NCBI GenBank assembly: GCA_018398575.1
Contig: JAGTXZ010000008.1
Location: forward strand, 248,001 to 312,000
Length of the DNA stretch: 64,000 bases
Origin: Ampelomyces quisqualis
Lineage: Eukaryota; Ascomycota; Dothideomycetes; Pleosporales; Phaeosphaeriaceae
Direction: 5' to 3'
Position numbers and translations under genes: made by a program. This document shows positions 1 through 11,334 of the stretch, in pieces (the first letter of the stretch is position 1; each line of letters begins with the position of its first letter). The notes under the pieces were generated by a model that did no database searches, had not been told where the DNA came from, and was given only the letters and a program-made list of their open reading frames with translations.

Positions 1-537
1 TGTTTTTTACACTAGGGTAGTGTTTTTTTACCTGCTACTTTTATTAGTATAAATTTTTTTTGCGTTATATGTAAGATTTTAGTGTTTACTGCTAAGACTT
101 TTTCTTGCTTATTTTTAACTCCTCTCTATCTCTACAAATTTTCTACCTTTTCTCTCTCTCTTTGTTTTAAACCTACTAAACCCTAGGTTTTAACCTGCGT
201 GTGGAATATCCTGCCTCCTTTGCAGGCGTATTTTAGAGGGGTAAGGTAAGGAGAAAGACGCAAGAAGAGTAAGTAGAAGAGAAGTAGATATAGGTTAAAA
301 AGAGGAGAAATAACAAAGTTAAAAATAGTGTATATTTACTGTGTAAATTTACCTAAACTGTGTAAATATAGACAACTTTGCGGTGTTTCTAGGGGGAATT
401 CTGCAGGGTCTTTTTATACGATTCTACGCGGGGTATTTAACACCGCGTTTGTACCGCAGTGTGTGTGCATATAAGAAGACTGTATCTATTTCAGGACAAG
501 TTATAAATGAAGATAGTCTACTTCTCTAGATACACTG
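1..537. other. AT-rich gene-free left end
   Basis: This stretch is strongly AT-rich and TpA-rich, unlike the coding DNA that follows, and holds no convincing reading frame. It contains short direct repeats (CTGTGTAAAT twice around 340-365) and an 8-bp inverted pair, GCGGTGTT near 380 and AACACCGC near 449. The composition would fit degraded transposon DNA altered by repeat-induced point mutation, but no recognisable protein is left, so this is inference only. Confidence 0.5.
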
Positions 538-542
538 GGACT

Positions 543-869
543 TGTTGGAATATTATATTCTTTCTGACCAAGCTTTGTGCCTGCAGCTTGATGTCGTGAA
601 TGTAGTAGTCTACTTGTCTGGGCAGTGCGAGATCGCTTCATGGGAGTGTGTGGACTGGCGTACACAACAGTGCCAGAGAAGTGAGACGAGACACGACGGC
701 TTGTCACAAGCCAAGACAAGTTGTGATTTCTAAACCAAACTTTGTCATTGCTCCTCTCGCACTATCGTATATCTTTCCAAGCTGCTAGAGCAACACCATC
801 CGACAGAACACATCGGCCTAGTAAGGACACCACAACCCACTGATAAGCACCGTTGAGAGTGAGATATCA
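543..869. mobile_element. Probable solo LTR (Copia-like)
   Basis: The 327-bp segment starts TGTTGGAATATT and ends GATATCA, giving the TG..CA ends typical of LTRs. It is flanked by an identical 5-bp direct repeat, GGACT, at 538-542 and 870-874, as expected of an integrase target-site duplication. No retroelement protein or second LTR is visible nearby, so a solo LTR left by recombination is the simplest reading. The TGTTGGAATA start resembles Copia LTRs; the superfamily is inferred. Confidence 0.5.
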
Positions 870-1134
870 GGACTCCGCAAGAAATGCTTCCAACCCTTCT
901 AATCGAATACACACCCATGTGAGAGCATGCACAACACCCCGAGTAATGACAAATAACCCACACTTGAACGAAGAGGTGACTCCCAACGCAGTCACTACCT
1001 TGATCTATGTGGACTTTCGTGGTAGAAATCTGTCAAGGGCAAGTTAGCGTCATGTCGTGATTGACAAGGTTCTTCGAAAGCAGAAAGGGTGGAGCGTACA
1101 AACGATATAAGACTGTGCGCGATTAGATTGAAAC

Positions 1135-3734
1135 CTACCTTCCACTCGCAGTTCGCGATCTGCTTCGCGCAGGATGATCCATTCCTGAATCCTCGACAGC
1201 AACTTCGGACGTACGGTGAGAGGAACCTCGGGACATCTGCTTTGATTCTGACTTTGACTTGGTGCTCTCGACCTTGCCCAAGCGGCCTCGCACAGCGGGG
1301 CTAGCATTAAGAGACTTCCTTGAAGCGCTGCGTAGAGACGCAGGCGTAATGTTCACAGAATCTTCATCAGAATCAGACTCTACTTCATGAGAGTTCTTCT
1401 TTGGAGTAGTTGGACGAGCTTGGGATCGTGCCTGTTTGCTGGCACCGAGCGCTGTCTTTGCGGGTCGAGTGGCTGCACGGGCGTGCGTTGACTGCTTGAT
1501 GGCCTTCAAAGCGCCGACTCTCGGCACTTTACGCTGAAAGCTGACAGTAGTAATGCGACTTGATTTAATGCTTGTTAGGTTCTTCCGCAGGTGGTTGACA
1601 CCTGCGCTTCTAGAGCCGGTGACCGGTGTAGACCTCTTCAGAGCACGATTTTGGCGAGAGGCGATCTGGCGAGAGTGTTCGGCGGCTTCCTTCTCTGCTC
1701 GTTCACGTGCCACTTCCGGTTCATCGATCGCGTACTTCACCTTGCTCATGGCAGTGGTTCCAGCTAGGAGCTTGCGTTTCTTCGGTGACATAGGGGTGTC
1801 TTCAGATTTGGACCGTACAGAGCCCATGATGTCTTGAAACTTGCGCTTCGTTCCCGCAATGATTGTGGAAGCAATAGACTTGTCCTCAATAGGTTTTTTC
1901 GGCTTAGGTCCGAGCACGCCGCGACACGACTCAGTGCCACATCGGCATATTTGAATATTCTTTTGCGAGAATGGACTAGGGACATTAGTATTCATAAAAG
2001 CACGCATTCAGATTGCAAAACTGACTCAAAGTTGTAGTCGTATGTGAGCTCCTCACCCGTCATGATGCCTCGGGAACCAGCAAATAGAGCCATGCGTGGT
2101 TCACCGCGGACAGTCCACTTGATCATCTCGCAGTTGGGCTCGCAGGAATGGTTGACAAAGCGAGCAATTGTACCGCGAGTAGCGTCGATAATCATCTTGT
2201 TGTCAAAGCTCATGAGATAGTAACACTGCTAAGCGTGAGTAGTTGTTTTGGTACCCAGGGAAGAATCAATGTACCTTGTCCTTTTTGTAGACCTGCTTCA
2301 TACGTCGCTCGCACTCGGCTTGTGTGATGATCTCTCCTGCATACTCGACGATGATCTGATGAGGCTCAAAGACTCTCATTGCGCGCACGCCAAAACCACG
2401 ATCTGGCGTATCGGCAACTTCGACTCCATAATCGTAGCGATTTCCCTTGGCACGCTTCTTGAGCTCGGCGAAAGGACGGTTACAGCAAAGTTCAGCACCA
2501 AGGCGGCAGTTTGTGTCATCACACTCATAAGCCATGATACGGTTGTGACATGCTTCGCCACATCCGTCTTCGGGTTCGCAGTAGCATTGAGATGAGTCTT
2601 GCTTGTCACGCTTCCATAAAGCAGAAGCTTCACCAATGAATCGGTCTATCATATGTCAGCAATAGCCTCAGAGAAGAGGTTGATTGTCGCACTTTTGTTA
2701 AGCTTGACCCAGCCGTCCACCTTGACCTTTCGAGGCAATGGATGGTATGTGTCAAAGGGGAGTTTGAAGTCCTTAAACACGTGGTGAGGATCCTCATCCA
2801 GAACACGTGCTGCTGCGAACATCGGCATCGGCAGAACATCAGGACCATGCTGTCTCTTCGTTCTCTTCCTTGCACGATTCTGGCTTTCCTTGAGGCGAGG
2901 ATCAAAGTCGCGGTGTTGGCCGACATAGAGACCTTGCCTCAACCAGAGCTTGTTCTTGGGCTTCAGAAACTCCTTCCGTTCTCCTGCTTCATCGGCCTCT
3001 GACCCTGCTCCATCCCTGGTCGCGCCGAGGAGACGCCTCGAGCTGCTAGACTTGAGAGCCGAATCCGACGCACTCCTCCGTAAACTGTTCTGAACCAACG
3101 TTTTACCGTCAGACAGAGCGTTTGCAACGACCTGACCAACGCCCGACATGTTGCGGAGAGCTTCTTTGCGGAGGTCGGTGACACGCGAGGAGGTGCGGCG
3201 CCGTGCTGCTTGAGCGGATTCTGCAGCAAGCTGCTCTTCAAGGGGATCGTCACCAGCAGCAGATGCTGATTCGGATTTGCGCGCTCGCTTCCTTCCAGGC
3301 GTAAGCATTTCCTTGGCGGCTGCGGCTTCCAGATCGCCATGTACGACGTTCTTGTGATGCTTCTCGAGGTACTTTGTTGGCGTGTGAATGGCAGTGCCTG
3401 CGAGAATCTGCACGTTGTACGTCGTGACCGACTTGCGCGAGCTCCGAACGGCCCGTCGACCCTCGCTAGGTGTCACGTCTTGGGCGGGTTGAGGCGTGTC
3501 AGGCGCGTTCTCCAACCCCGGCGGGATGTGAATTTCTTCGACGACTTCGCTCAGTTGCTCCATCTTGGTGGTATCCGAGAGTACGCTGTGTTCGTCGTCG
3601 AGACTGGTCGGGGGAGTGGAGATGGAGGGCGACGCGCTGGACATGATGCGGATGTCGGCCTGCTTCTCCGTCTGCACGGTGATGTTTGACAGTGTGGACG
3701 ATGTCGATGTCGGCGAGGCATCGCGCGCGGCCAT
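1135..3734 (-). CDS. ash1: ASH1-type SET-domain histone H3K36 methyltransferase
   Basis: Nuclear histone lysine methyltransferase of the ASH1/SET2 class, expected to act on H3K36. The model joins 3734-2693, 2645-2275, 2228-2026 and 1975-1135 (818 aa) across three introns of 46-50 nt. A disordered N-terminus of about 345 residues precedes a cysteine-rich AWS domain (about 365-410), a SET domain (about 411-535) with the NHSCEPNC cofactor and substrate motif at 497-504, and a post-SET zinc knot (CRCGTESC, 549-556). A long Ser/Arg/Lys-rich tail follows. The start is the first ATG of the N-terminal frame. The absence of WW and SRI domains argues for ASH1 rather than SET2. It runs toward the left-end transposon DNA and is tandem with the palmitoyltransferase gene. 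Function is inferred from the family; Neurospora ASH1 is the relevant precedent. Confidence 0.88.
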
Positions 3735-4361
3735 GGTTGCGGGGTTGTGCTGGCTGGTCGCGTTACGGTTGTCGTGTTCGAGCGAGGCAGCGACGCGATG
3801 GAGCAGAGGTCGCTGGCACTTTGGCGGATGCGTGGCGCTCGCGCAGGAACACTGCCAAAGTGTACGCGCTGCAAGCAAGCTGCGGCCTTTGCAACAGGCG
3901 GGATCGTCGAACGAGCCGGCCAGGTTGACCTGGCGAACTTTTGAGGGCGACGAGGCGCCGTGCAGCAAAGTGGAGTCGTGATATCGAGGAGGGCGGGAGG
4001 CTTGGGAGAGAAGGTAAACACATCCAGCTAGTCCGTCAACCAATTAGGCTGTTCCTGGTCAGTACCACCACCCACGTATTCTGCCTTGCAGGCAAGCTAT
4101 GCACGCCTTCCGCTTCGTTGGTTCCCGTGGGCATCTACTCATCGTCACCACATCATGTGCGCAATGTGGCAAAAAGAACCGGTTCATCACTGCTGCGAAT
4201 GCTCAAAAGGGGCTCCTGCACCTTCCGAGTTTGCGAAGGGACGGCACGGAATATCACAATCAAGTCTCGCCTGGTCGCCGAGCTGGGACTTTCCATGTTG
4301 AGCTTCAAAACCATGTGTGTCTTCTATCCAAATTCCAACATGGGGGACCTCATATTGACCA
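3735..4361. other. Intergenic, upstream of ASH1-type gene
   Basis: This 627-bp gap must hold the promoter and leader of the SET-domain gene and the 3' end of the palmitoyltransferase gene, both read on the minus strand. I see no conserved frame or RNA gene. Confidence 0.5.
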
Positions 4362-6325
4362 CTATGTATCTTTATCCGTACCTGGAGCCTTCCTGCCGAC
4401 CGGCCCTTGGAAACCCCGAGAAGTGCTCACATGCTGCATTTCCACGCCTCCACCTTGCTGCTCCGCTGTGAGAGGTGCCGTTCGTTTTCCTTTGCGCTCT
4501 CCAAACCGCTGGTCACCCTCTTCGAAGGACTTCTTGAAGTGGAGGTAAGTGGGCGGTCGAGGTCGTTGCAACACTGCCACCCAGTTCTTGAAGATCGAGC
4601 CGCGTGTAAACGGCCTGTGTCTGTCCTGCTTCATGAACTTGTGGGAGTTGAGATATTCTCGAGTAGTCTCGCCCCTTGCGACCAAGAACAAATGGTACAT
4701 CCAGAGACTGAACGGATACGCCCAGCTGATGAGCCCGTATATGGACATGGCAAAAGGAACACGCCACATGTTAATAGCTTGGCCAAAGGAGGCACCATTT
4801 CGCGATCGCCAGATGAGAATGTGGGCTAGGCTAGCCCCGAGGAGAAACAGGCCAAGAAGGGTGGTGGCACAGACGAAAACAAAGAAGTAGCGATAGTTGC
4901 GGCGGCCGACACAGTTATTCAGCCAGACACAGTGATGATCTTGAGTTTCGATGCAGTTGTCGCAGACACGACAATGGTGCGCACGTGGGGGGCGCCAAAT
5001 ATTGCAGCTTTTGCAGTATTTGGTGGGAACTTCCATCGCAGCATTGCTGCCAATGGCCGATACTACCATTGTCCATTCCGTGGTAGGCGGACCAAGAATC
5101 AGCGGGTCTTCATTAGGATTAGTGGGGGGGAAAGGGTGTAGATTTCGGGGCAGAATCTGGTCCAGGTCAGTGACATGTTGGGGGGCTGACGGATGCAACT
5201 CACGCCTGGATCTGAAGTGGAAGCATGTAGAAAAGAGGAAACGGATACTAAGAACAAGTACGCAAAGAGAATGGGTATCGATGGAGAAACGTTAAGCCAC
5301 AGCCAGGGCGCACTAAGCGTTACATCAGTTGAGACTATGTACTCCAGGGGAGATACGTACGAGGTACCGAAGAAAAGGCCCGCAGGCAGAATGATCATGA
5401 TGGCTGTCGCCAGGTTGACAGGGCGGTCGCGAGTATTCTGCAGTCTGCCACCCCAGCAAAAGGCAGTGTTGCCTGAGAAGTACTCGTGATTCTTGCCCAG
5501 CTCCCGCCTGACGACCGCTTTGGACGCTTCTTTGCGCGCCAGGCGGGGCGATGACTCGGCAGACGTGAGCTTCTCGTGTCCTTGGTTTGGGCGCATCTGC
5601 GTGCTGCGACTTTCGCGACTGGACAGCAGGAAGGCGGAGCGGAACGAGCGCGGAGACTTAGTGGGCGCAGAAATCTTGCCGGCATCGCTCCGGTGGACGT
5701 TCCCGAGGTCGAGTTGTGAGGGCCGCAGACGCTGCAGGGGTGTGATGCTCTCACCGCGACTGCGGACCGTCTCGGCCCCGGTGGGTGTTGTGTTGGCCGT
5801 GGTGCGGTCGGGCATGTCTCTGTCAGTGACGTCTGTGCCCCGCGAGGGTGGCGGATGGTCGTGGTCGTCTTCGTGGTGTAAACCCAGCGTCGGAGCATTG
5901 CGGGATGTTTGGGTCGACCCGATGCTCTGGCGATATGAGCTGGCAGCAGCGTCTTGCGTGCCTTCCGAGTAGAGCGAGCCGTGCCCGAGCAACGAGTTCG
6001 GCCGCTGGTTGCGCTGTTGCTGCAGACGCTGCGAGCTCATGGGCCGGAAGAAGCCGTGCGCCGCCAGCGGGACATGTGTTCTGCTCGCAGCCGTCGTGGG
6101 CCGGCTCGGAGGCCCCAGGCTGCCGGACACGCTGATGCCGCTCTGCAAGCCAGCGCCAGGCTTACGGCCTCCGGCGTGCGACCCTCTGTTCTGGTTCTGG
6201 CTGCCGGAATGCGCTGTCGCAATGGACGAGGGGCGTGACGGCGGCAAGCCCGCCTCGCCCGTGGGCCCTGTCACGCCCAAGACGCGGCTGCCGCTCGAGG
6301 TGTGCTGCTGTCCGGGTGTCGTCAT
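4362..6325 (-). CDS. erf2: DHHC palmitoyltransferase, ERF2 type
   Basis: Integral membrane protein S-acyltransferase of the ERF2 group, which in yeast palmitoylates Ras at the ER. The model joins 6325-5361, 5312-5204 and 5156-4362 (622 aa). A long polar N-terminus of about 280 residues is followed by two membrane spans, the cysteine-rich domain with the catalytic DHHC at about residues 431-434, and two more spans. The intron at 5360-5313 is 48 nt and free of stops, so the unspliced frame is also open; splicing gives FFGTSAPWLW, a better match to the family. The second intron (5203-5157) follows SDPG, and the sequence resumes ILPRNLHP, both typical of ERF2. A tail of about 100 residues follows the last span. 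Its promoter is shared with the divergent gene at 6704. Confidence 0.9.
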
Positions 6326-6703
6326 GGCCGGGGTGTCGCAGTCAAAGTGTGCGTCGTTACCAACTGCATGTCATCGGCGAGGGGCAAGAAGGCGCGGGTC
6401 CGGAGAAGCCAGGGGGAGTGGAGGAAAGAGCGACTGCAGGCGAAGGGAGCGTGGATCGGGCGACAGATGGTGTTGCCTCTGCGGCTATGCGACGGGATTG
6501 CAAAAGGAGTCGATGCCGTCGCTGGTGAATGCAAGGTCCCCATGTTTCGCTACGCCGTTGGGGCTAGGCTCACTTTGGGACGCAGGCGTGCCAGCTTGGC
6601 GTCCCGTCGGCTGCAATTCGCCGTGCAACCACTACTGCCGCCCCAACGTCAAGCATCCCGCACCACCCACTCCATACCCGCAACCGCCCTCGAACCAGGC
6701 ACC
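6326..6703. promoter_or_regulatory. Bidirectional promoter region
   Basis: A 378-bp GC-rich gap between two divergent start codons must hold the promoters of the palmitoyltransferase gene (minus) and the small mitochondrial protein gene (plus). I identify no specific transcription-factor site. Confidence 0.4.
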
Positions 6704-7310
6704 ATGTCGTCCTTCATCGCCCGCTCTGCCTTGCGCGCAGCCCCACGACTCCGCGCCGCACCCGCTCCGGCACTGCGACGATGGGCCAGCGCCGCTGCCG
6801 AGGGGGAGAGAGAATCCGGCAAGCGGGCGCTCAAGACCGGAGCGAAGCGCGATCCCGAACTCTACGTATGCACCAGACAAGCAAGGCCACTGGGACGAAT
6901 GCCGGGGCTAATCGGGTGCCTTAGGTCCTTCTAGTCATCATGAGCGGAGTGTTCGGCCTTGCAGGATGGCATTTCTGTAAGCTCTGGACACTAGAGGTAC
7001 GAGGTCTGTAGTGCACATACTGACGTCGACCAGCCCGTTCGCCTACCAGTGCCTCCTCCGAGCGAGCGGTCGCCAAGGCAGAAGACAGTGAGCCATGGAA
7101 GGAGTCGGGTGGATCCGGCCCGTACCAATACCACCCCGGAGGTGACACGAGCGTCAAGAAGGATGCTCCTTCAGTATTGAACGTGGTTGTCATCCCCAAC
7201 GTGACACTTCCCAAGGTACGACATTTTCCAACATTATTTACCCTGCGCAATCTGACCATGCACAGCATCTCCACGACAGCTTTAACAAGTGGGGCAAGGA
7301 CGGATACTAA
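6704..7310 (+). CDS. Small mitochondrial membrane protein, MLRQ/B12D-like
   Basis: A 146-residue protein from four exons (6704-6865, 6925-6976, 7034-7215, 7266-7310). The N-terminus is rich in Ala and Arg and lacks acidic residues for about 30 residues, like a mitochondrial presequence. After it, KRDPELYVLLVIMSG leads into a single hydrophobic span, the pattern of the NDUFA4/MLRQ and B12D families associated with the respiratory chain. The hydrophilic rest ends VTLPKHLHDSFNKWGKDGY. The acceptor at 7033 was chosen because it restores FSRSPTSASS in frame; a pyrimidine-rich alternative 16 nt further on breaks the frame. Membership in complex I or IV is an inference from the weak MLRQ likeness. 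Confidence 0.72.
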
Positions 7311-7605
7311 GAGTCTCCGCGTACTGCTGGCCCAAACAATGGGTCAAGATTCCATGGCACTCATCCTAGAACTCCCCTTTCCTTTGTAGAAATGCGCCTG
7401 TATATAAAGCAGAGAGCACTGGCGAGCCGCCCGTGGGCCAACGTCTAGAGTCATCAAAGTTCCAACATCCTTTCAACTTTCTGGAATGCACGAGTGAGGT
7501 ATCGTGAGTGTACGTTCGTCATCGTTTCTATGGGTATCTTTCCAACTTTTTGTCTGTCCAACTTGTAATCTTCGAGTCGTCATCATAGCGTCCTCTGTCC
7601 TCACC

Positions 7606-9269
7606 TCAGAGTCTATTCCTAATCTCCTCCACCATATTCGCCCTCTCGACCAACACGCCATCCTTCTCCGGATTGTTCTCGTCCTTGATACCCAGCACCT
7701 TGATCTTCACCTTCCCAGCCTTCAGCTCGTCCTCGCCCAAGATAACCGCGAGCGAAACACCCGCTGTTTCTGCTTGTTTGAACTGCTGCGGTAATTTGGG
7801 CTTGAGTTTGTACGAGAATTCCGTCTTGATGCCGGCGGCCCAGAGTTCTTGAGCCACTTGCATGCGTTCCGTCAACATGCCTGTGAAGCCCTTGCCGCCA
7901 AACGCCATGACGAAGGCGTCGACGTCCTTCGCGCGCTCACTTGATTGACCCCGTGCTTTCATGATGCTGATGATGCGGTCGATACCGAATGAGATACCGA
8001 CGCAGGGAATGGGCTTTCCGCTGAACATGCCGACCAGTTCATCGTAACGGCCTCCTGCTGCTACACTGCCTACGCCAATCTCTTGCTGCTTCCCTTTGTT
8101 TTGTGGTGCAGAACCTTCTGTGACGACTTCGTAAATGACACCGGTATAGTAGTCGAGACCGCGGGCGAGTGACAGGTCGAAGGATATCCTCTTCCTCGCG
8201 CCGAAAGCGTCCAGATATGCGAAGAGTTGCTCCATGTCTTGTACACCTTTGCAAACGTCCTCGTTCTTCGAAAGTGCTTCCTCTGACTTCAGGAATTCGA
8301 TGATGTCGTCGCCACCCCTGCGCTGTACCCAGCCACCGATCTTGTCTGCGATTTCGGGTGCGAGACCTTTGGTCTCCATCTCCTTCTTGACTTCGTCCCA
8401 TGGCATCTATCTTACGTTAGCGAACGCACCATATCTTGATCCATGTCACAGTACCTTGTCCAGCTTGTCCACCGCTGAGCTGATCGGCCGTATCAGATCT
8501 GTGGGTACACCAGCAGCCTTGAAGATGCCGTCCAGTACCTTCCTGTGGTTGATCTTGATTGTATAGGAATCCCAGTTCAACGAGTCAAACACATCTGTCG
8601 CAATCTTGAGGACCTCCGCATCCGGAATCATAGCATCGTACGAGCCCGCAATGTCGAAATCACACTGGTAGAACTCCCTCATACGGCCCTTGGTCATAGC
8701 AGGTTGATCGCGACGGTACACCTTGGCTATTTGATAGCGCTTGAAGCTCTGCACACTCGGGTTCATGGCGAGCCATCGCGCAAGCGGGACAGTCAGATCG
8801 TAGCGCAGCGAACATAGTTCACCGCCTTGATCCTGGAGGTCGTAGATGAGCTTCGAGTCCTCGCCATATTTTCCGCTCAAGATTTCCTTCAGCTCGAAGA
8901 CGGGTGTGTCGAGGGTTGTGGCGCCGTGGCGCTTGAAGACGTCGGTCACGGTATTGAAGAGACGGTCGCGGAGGGCTGCATCTTCGCCGGTCCCTGCTCA
9001 TGTTAGTGGCGCATGTCAGAGCGCGTAGTAAGGGTGCTGAACGTACAGTCGCGTGTGCCCTTTGGCACCTTCAAGTTGAAGTTTTTGCTGGACTTGTCTT
9101 CCTTGCCCATGTCGTCATCGAAGCCTATAAGAGGCTGGCTGGAATACAGTCGGGGAGGAGGGTAGTGGGCGCGGAAAGTTGCGCAAACAAATTTGTTGTT
9201 GAAAGATGTGCGGCGGAGTGTGTACTGAAAGAGCGCGGGGCGGACCAAGTGGGGTGGGAGGAGCCGCAT
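7606..9269 (-). CDS. HTS1: Histidyl-tRNA synthetase, class II
   Basis: Charges tRNA-His with histidine. Exons 9269-9047, 8993-8455 and 8406-7606 give 520 residues. The class II core is clear: KVPKGTRDWTGEDAALRDRL at the start, RYDLTVPLAR (motif 2 region), the histidine-specific RGLDYYTGVIYEV, and GGRYDELVG, followed by an anticodon-binding domain. The first ATG (9269) adds about 53 residues rich in Arg, Ser and hydrophobics that look like a mitochondrial presequence. A second in-frame ATG at 9110 starts MGKEDKSSKNF just before the catalytic core. As in yeast HTS1, one gene probably supplies both the mitochondrial and cytosolic enzymes through alternative starts. It converges on the small mitochondrial gene to its left. 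Confidence 0.95.
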
Positions 9270-9477
9270 GAGCAGAGAGGTGACTCAATTATGGGCAAAG
9301 CGAGCAAGCGCGCCTTTACAGATGCCCTTACACTTGTTGCGCCTTAGTCCGTGCGTTGGCAAAAGTTGTACCGTATGCTTTCAAAAAACAAGTCTCCATT
9401 CATAGTCGCTATGTGGGGTATCTTGGAACGCCTCCATCAAAATGCAACCAAGGGTTGACAGCCATTTCGCACCTCGT

Positions 9478-11009
9478 TCACCATTGCTGTCTGTACTTGA
9501 GAAGGTCCTTCTGTCCAAAGTATTCTGCCACTATTGTTAAGATCATGTCGATGGTGGCTCTTGTATTCAAGTCAGCCCCGTAGCCTGCGAGATCATCGCA
9601 TCCTCCTCCACTAGAAATGCGCTCTTCATCAAGCTTATATCTACCACTCTGCGAGGCAGCTTCGGCGTCTTTTGCTGTGTTCTGCTCCTGGATAGACTGT
9701 TGCGAAGGTTGTACTAGACGATCTCCGAGTTGTGCCAGCAGGCGTGCTCTTGCTCTCTCGAGCTCGGTACCTTCCTCGTCGTGTTGCAACTCTTCCTCGT
9801 CTGCGGACATGGACATCTCTGCACCAGAATCGCCATCATCAAGCGGCTTGTCGGGTGACTCCAGCTCGCCAGGTTCTTCATCGTCATCGCGGGTGTACTC
9901 CTGCGCCCCAAGAAGACTCTCTTCGTATTCATCAATACTTTCCTCCTGCATATCTTCTACCACATCGTGCTCATTATCAGCAGCCATCTGACCTTGAAAG
10001 CCGCCTTTGCGCAACCTCGTGGCCAGTAACCCTGCCTTCTGACCCAGATCTCTTATTCGCCCAACCTGATAGTTGTCCAGTATTCCCATATCCTCAGTAG
10101 AAGCCAGCAAAGTCCAAATCCAGCAGCTAAACTTCGCAGAAATACATCTAGCTCTTTCGAGATTGTATGTGCAACGTTCGAGGGCGCGGTATAACGTTAT
10201 CTGATCCAGCTGCGCCATGAACTCGAGCTTTGGCGATTCTTTGTCGAATAATTTAGACCAATTTTGTCCGCGCCTTAGTTGACAAATCATGTTCGGTATA
10301 TCTTTGTTCGACAGCGTGGCCGGTGTACTCGGATCGTGAACAATCGTTGCAAGCGTGGCGCGAAGGCTGTGGAAGCGTTCGAGTAGCAATTGGCATTGTC
10401 GGTCTTGGGGATCTGGGAAAGTATTCTCTTCAGAGTGTCGAGTACCGGGAGTGCGAACTCGATGTCCGTCAACAGCTATCCATGTGCCTTCACGATATAT
10501 AGCATTTTGCTCGCTGTTGGTGTTGTCGTGACCGTCCAAGGTGCTTGCTACGAGCAAGTTTGGTATGGTTGATGCTTCCGACCTGTTTATTTAGAATCAG
10601 CAACTTCATTCTGACCAGATTCCCAGTATTTGAGTTACCTCACGTTCCGAAGGTATGTCAATGCTTCGCTGGTACTGTCGTCGGAAGAGTACTCATGGTC
10701 CTCGAGTCCCGGTAGCATTGTTCGCATGCCACTTTCTGTGTGGCGCGATTGTTCCTTGTTCGTAGCCAACGGACGGGAACCATGTTGTTGAGGTTGCTTC
10801 TGCTCTGTCCTAGAACGCTTTTGCTCGGAGGCGGGATCCGCATGCTCATGCTTACGCTTGCTTGGGTTTGTCGGGTTCGGCGCCTCCGGGCTCAACGCGT
10901 TCTTGGGTGGAGGGACTGCGCCCGGCATGAGGTAGTCCGTTGGCCGTTGGAGCTTGTTGTAGCTTCCACCATCTTTTGTGGTCGCCAAATTCACACCCGC
11001 TCCTGCCAT
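9478..11009 (-). CDS. Gemin2/Brr1-like snRNP assembly protein
   Basis: Probable fungal Gemin2 (SIP1 family), a partner of SMN in loading Sm proteins on spliceosomal snRNAs. Two exons, 11009-10639 and 10582-9478, give 491 residues. Family-like segments are EALTYLRNVRSEASTIPNLL near residue 120, CQLLLERFHSLRATL, a helical FSCWIWTLLA stretch, and the C-terminal ILTIVAEYFGQKDLLKYR, which resembles the Gemin2 end (LVxRYFDQRDL). A long acidic insertion (about 330-420) separates the last two blocks. The frame extends upstream of 11009 without an ATG, so the start is MAGAGVNL. The family call rests on pattern likeness, not an alignment. Confidence 0.65.
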
Positions 11010-11334
11010 GGCAACTCCGGTGTGGAAAGTGTTCAAAGCGTAAGAAGTTCGATCTTGAAGATGCAGGTGCGGAGTGCTTTCGGGAGTTGACCAATCACAG
11101 CGCGGCTTGGAGCGTGCTCAGCACGATGTCACGTGTTGCCTTCAATCATCGACGTTCCAATGTTCACCTGGGCAGTCAATGCTCGCCCTCACCAATGAGA
11201 CCAAGTAGAGCGTCTTTCATGCCGCAGGGCAGCATGCATAGCATAGATTGCTGAGAGAACCAAAACAATGGGTATTCAAATCAAAACTCTACATAACGCA
11301 ACGTCTACAATCCTCTTTCCTCCACCCACCCTCT
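11010..11334. other. Intergenic, tandem minus-strand genes
   Basis: A 325-bp gap between the Gemin2-like start and the phosphotransferase stop. It should contain the Gemin2-like promoter and the 3' UTR of the phosphotransferase. No other feature is seen. Confidence 0.4.

Noticed and set aside
6009..6911. 300-codon plus-strand frame opposite the ERF2 N-terminus
   Set aside because: It is antisense to a real exon and crosses the start of the MLRQ-like gene in another frame.
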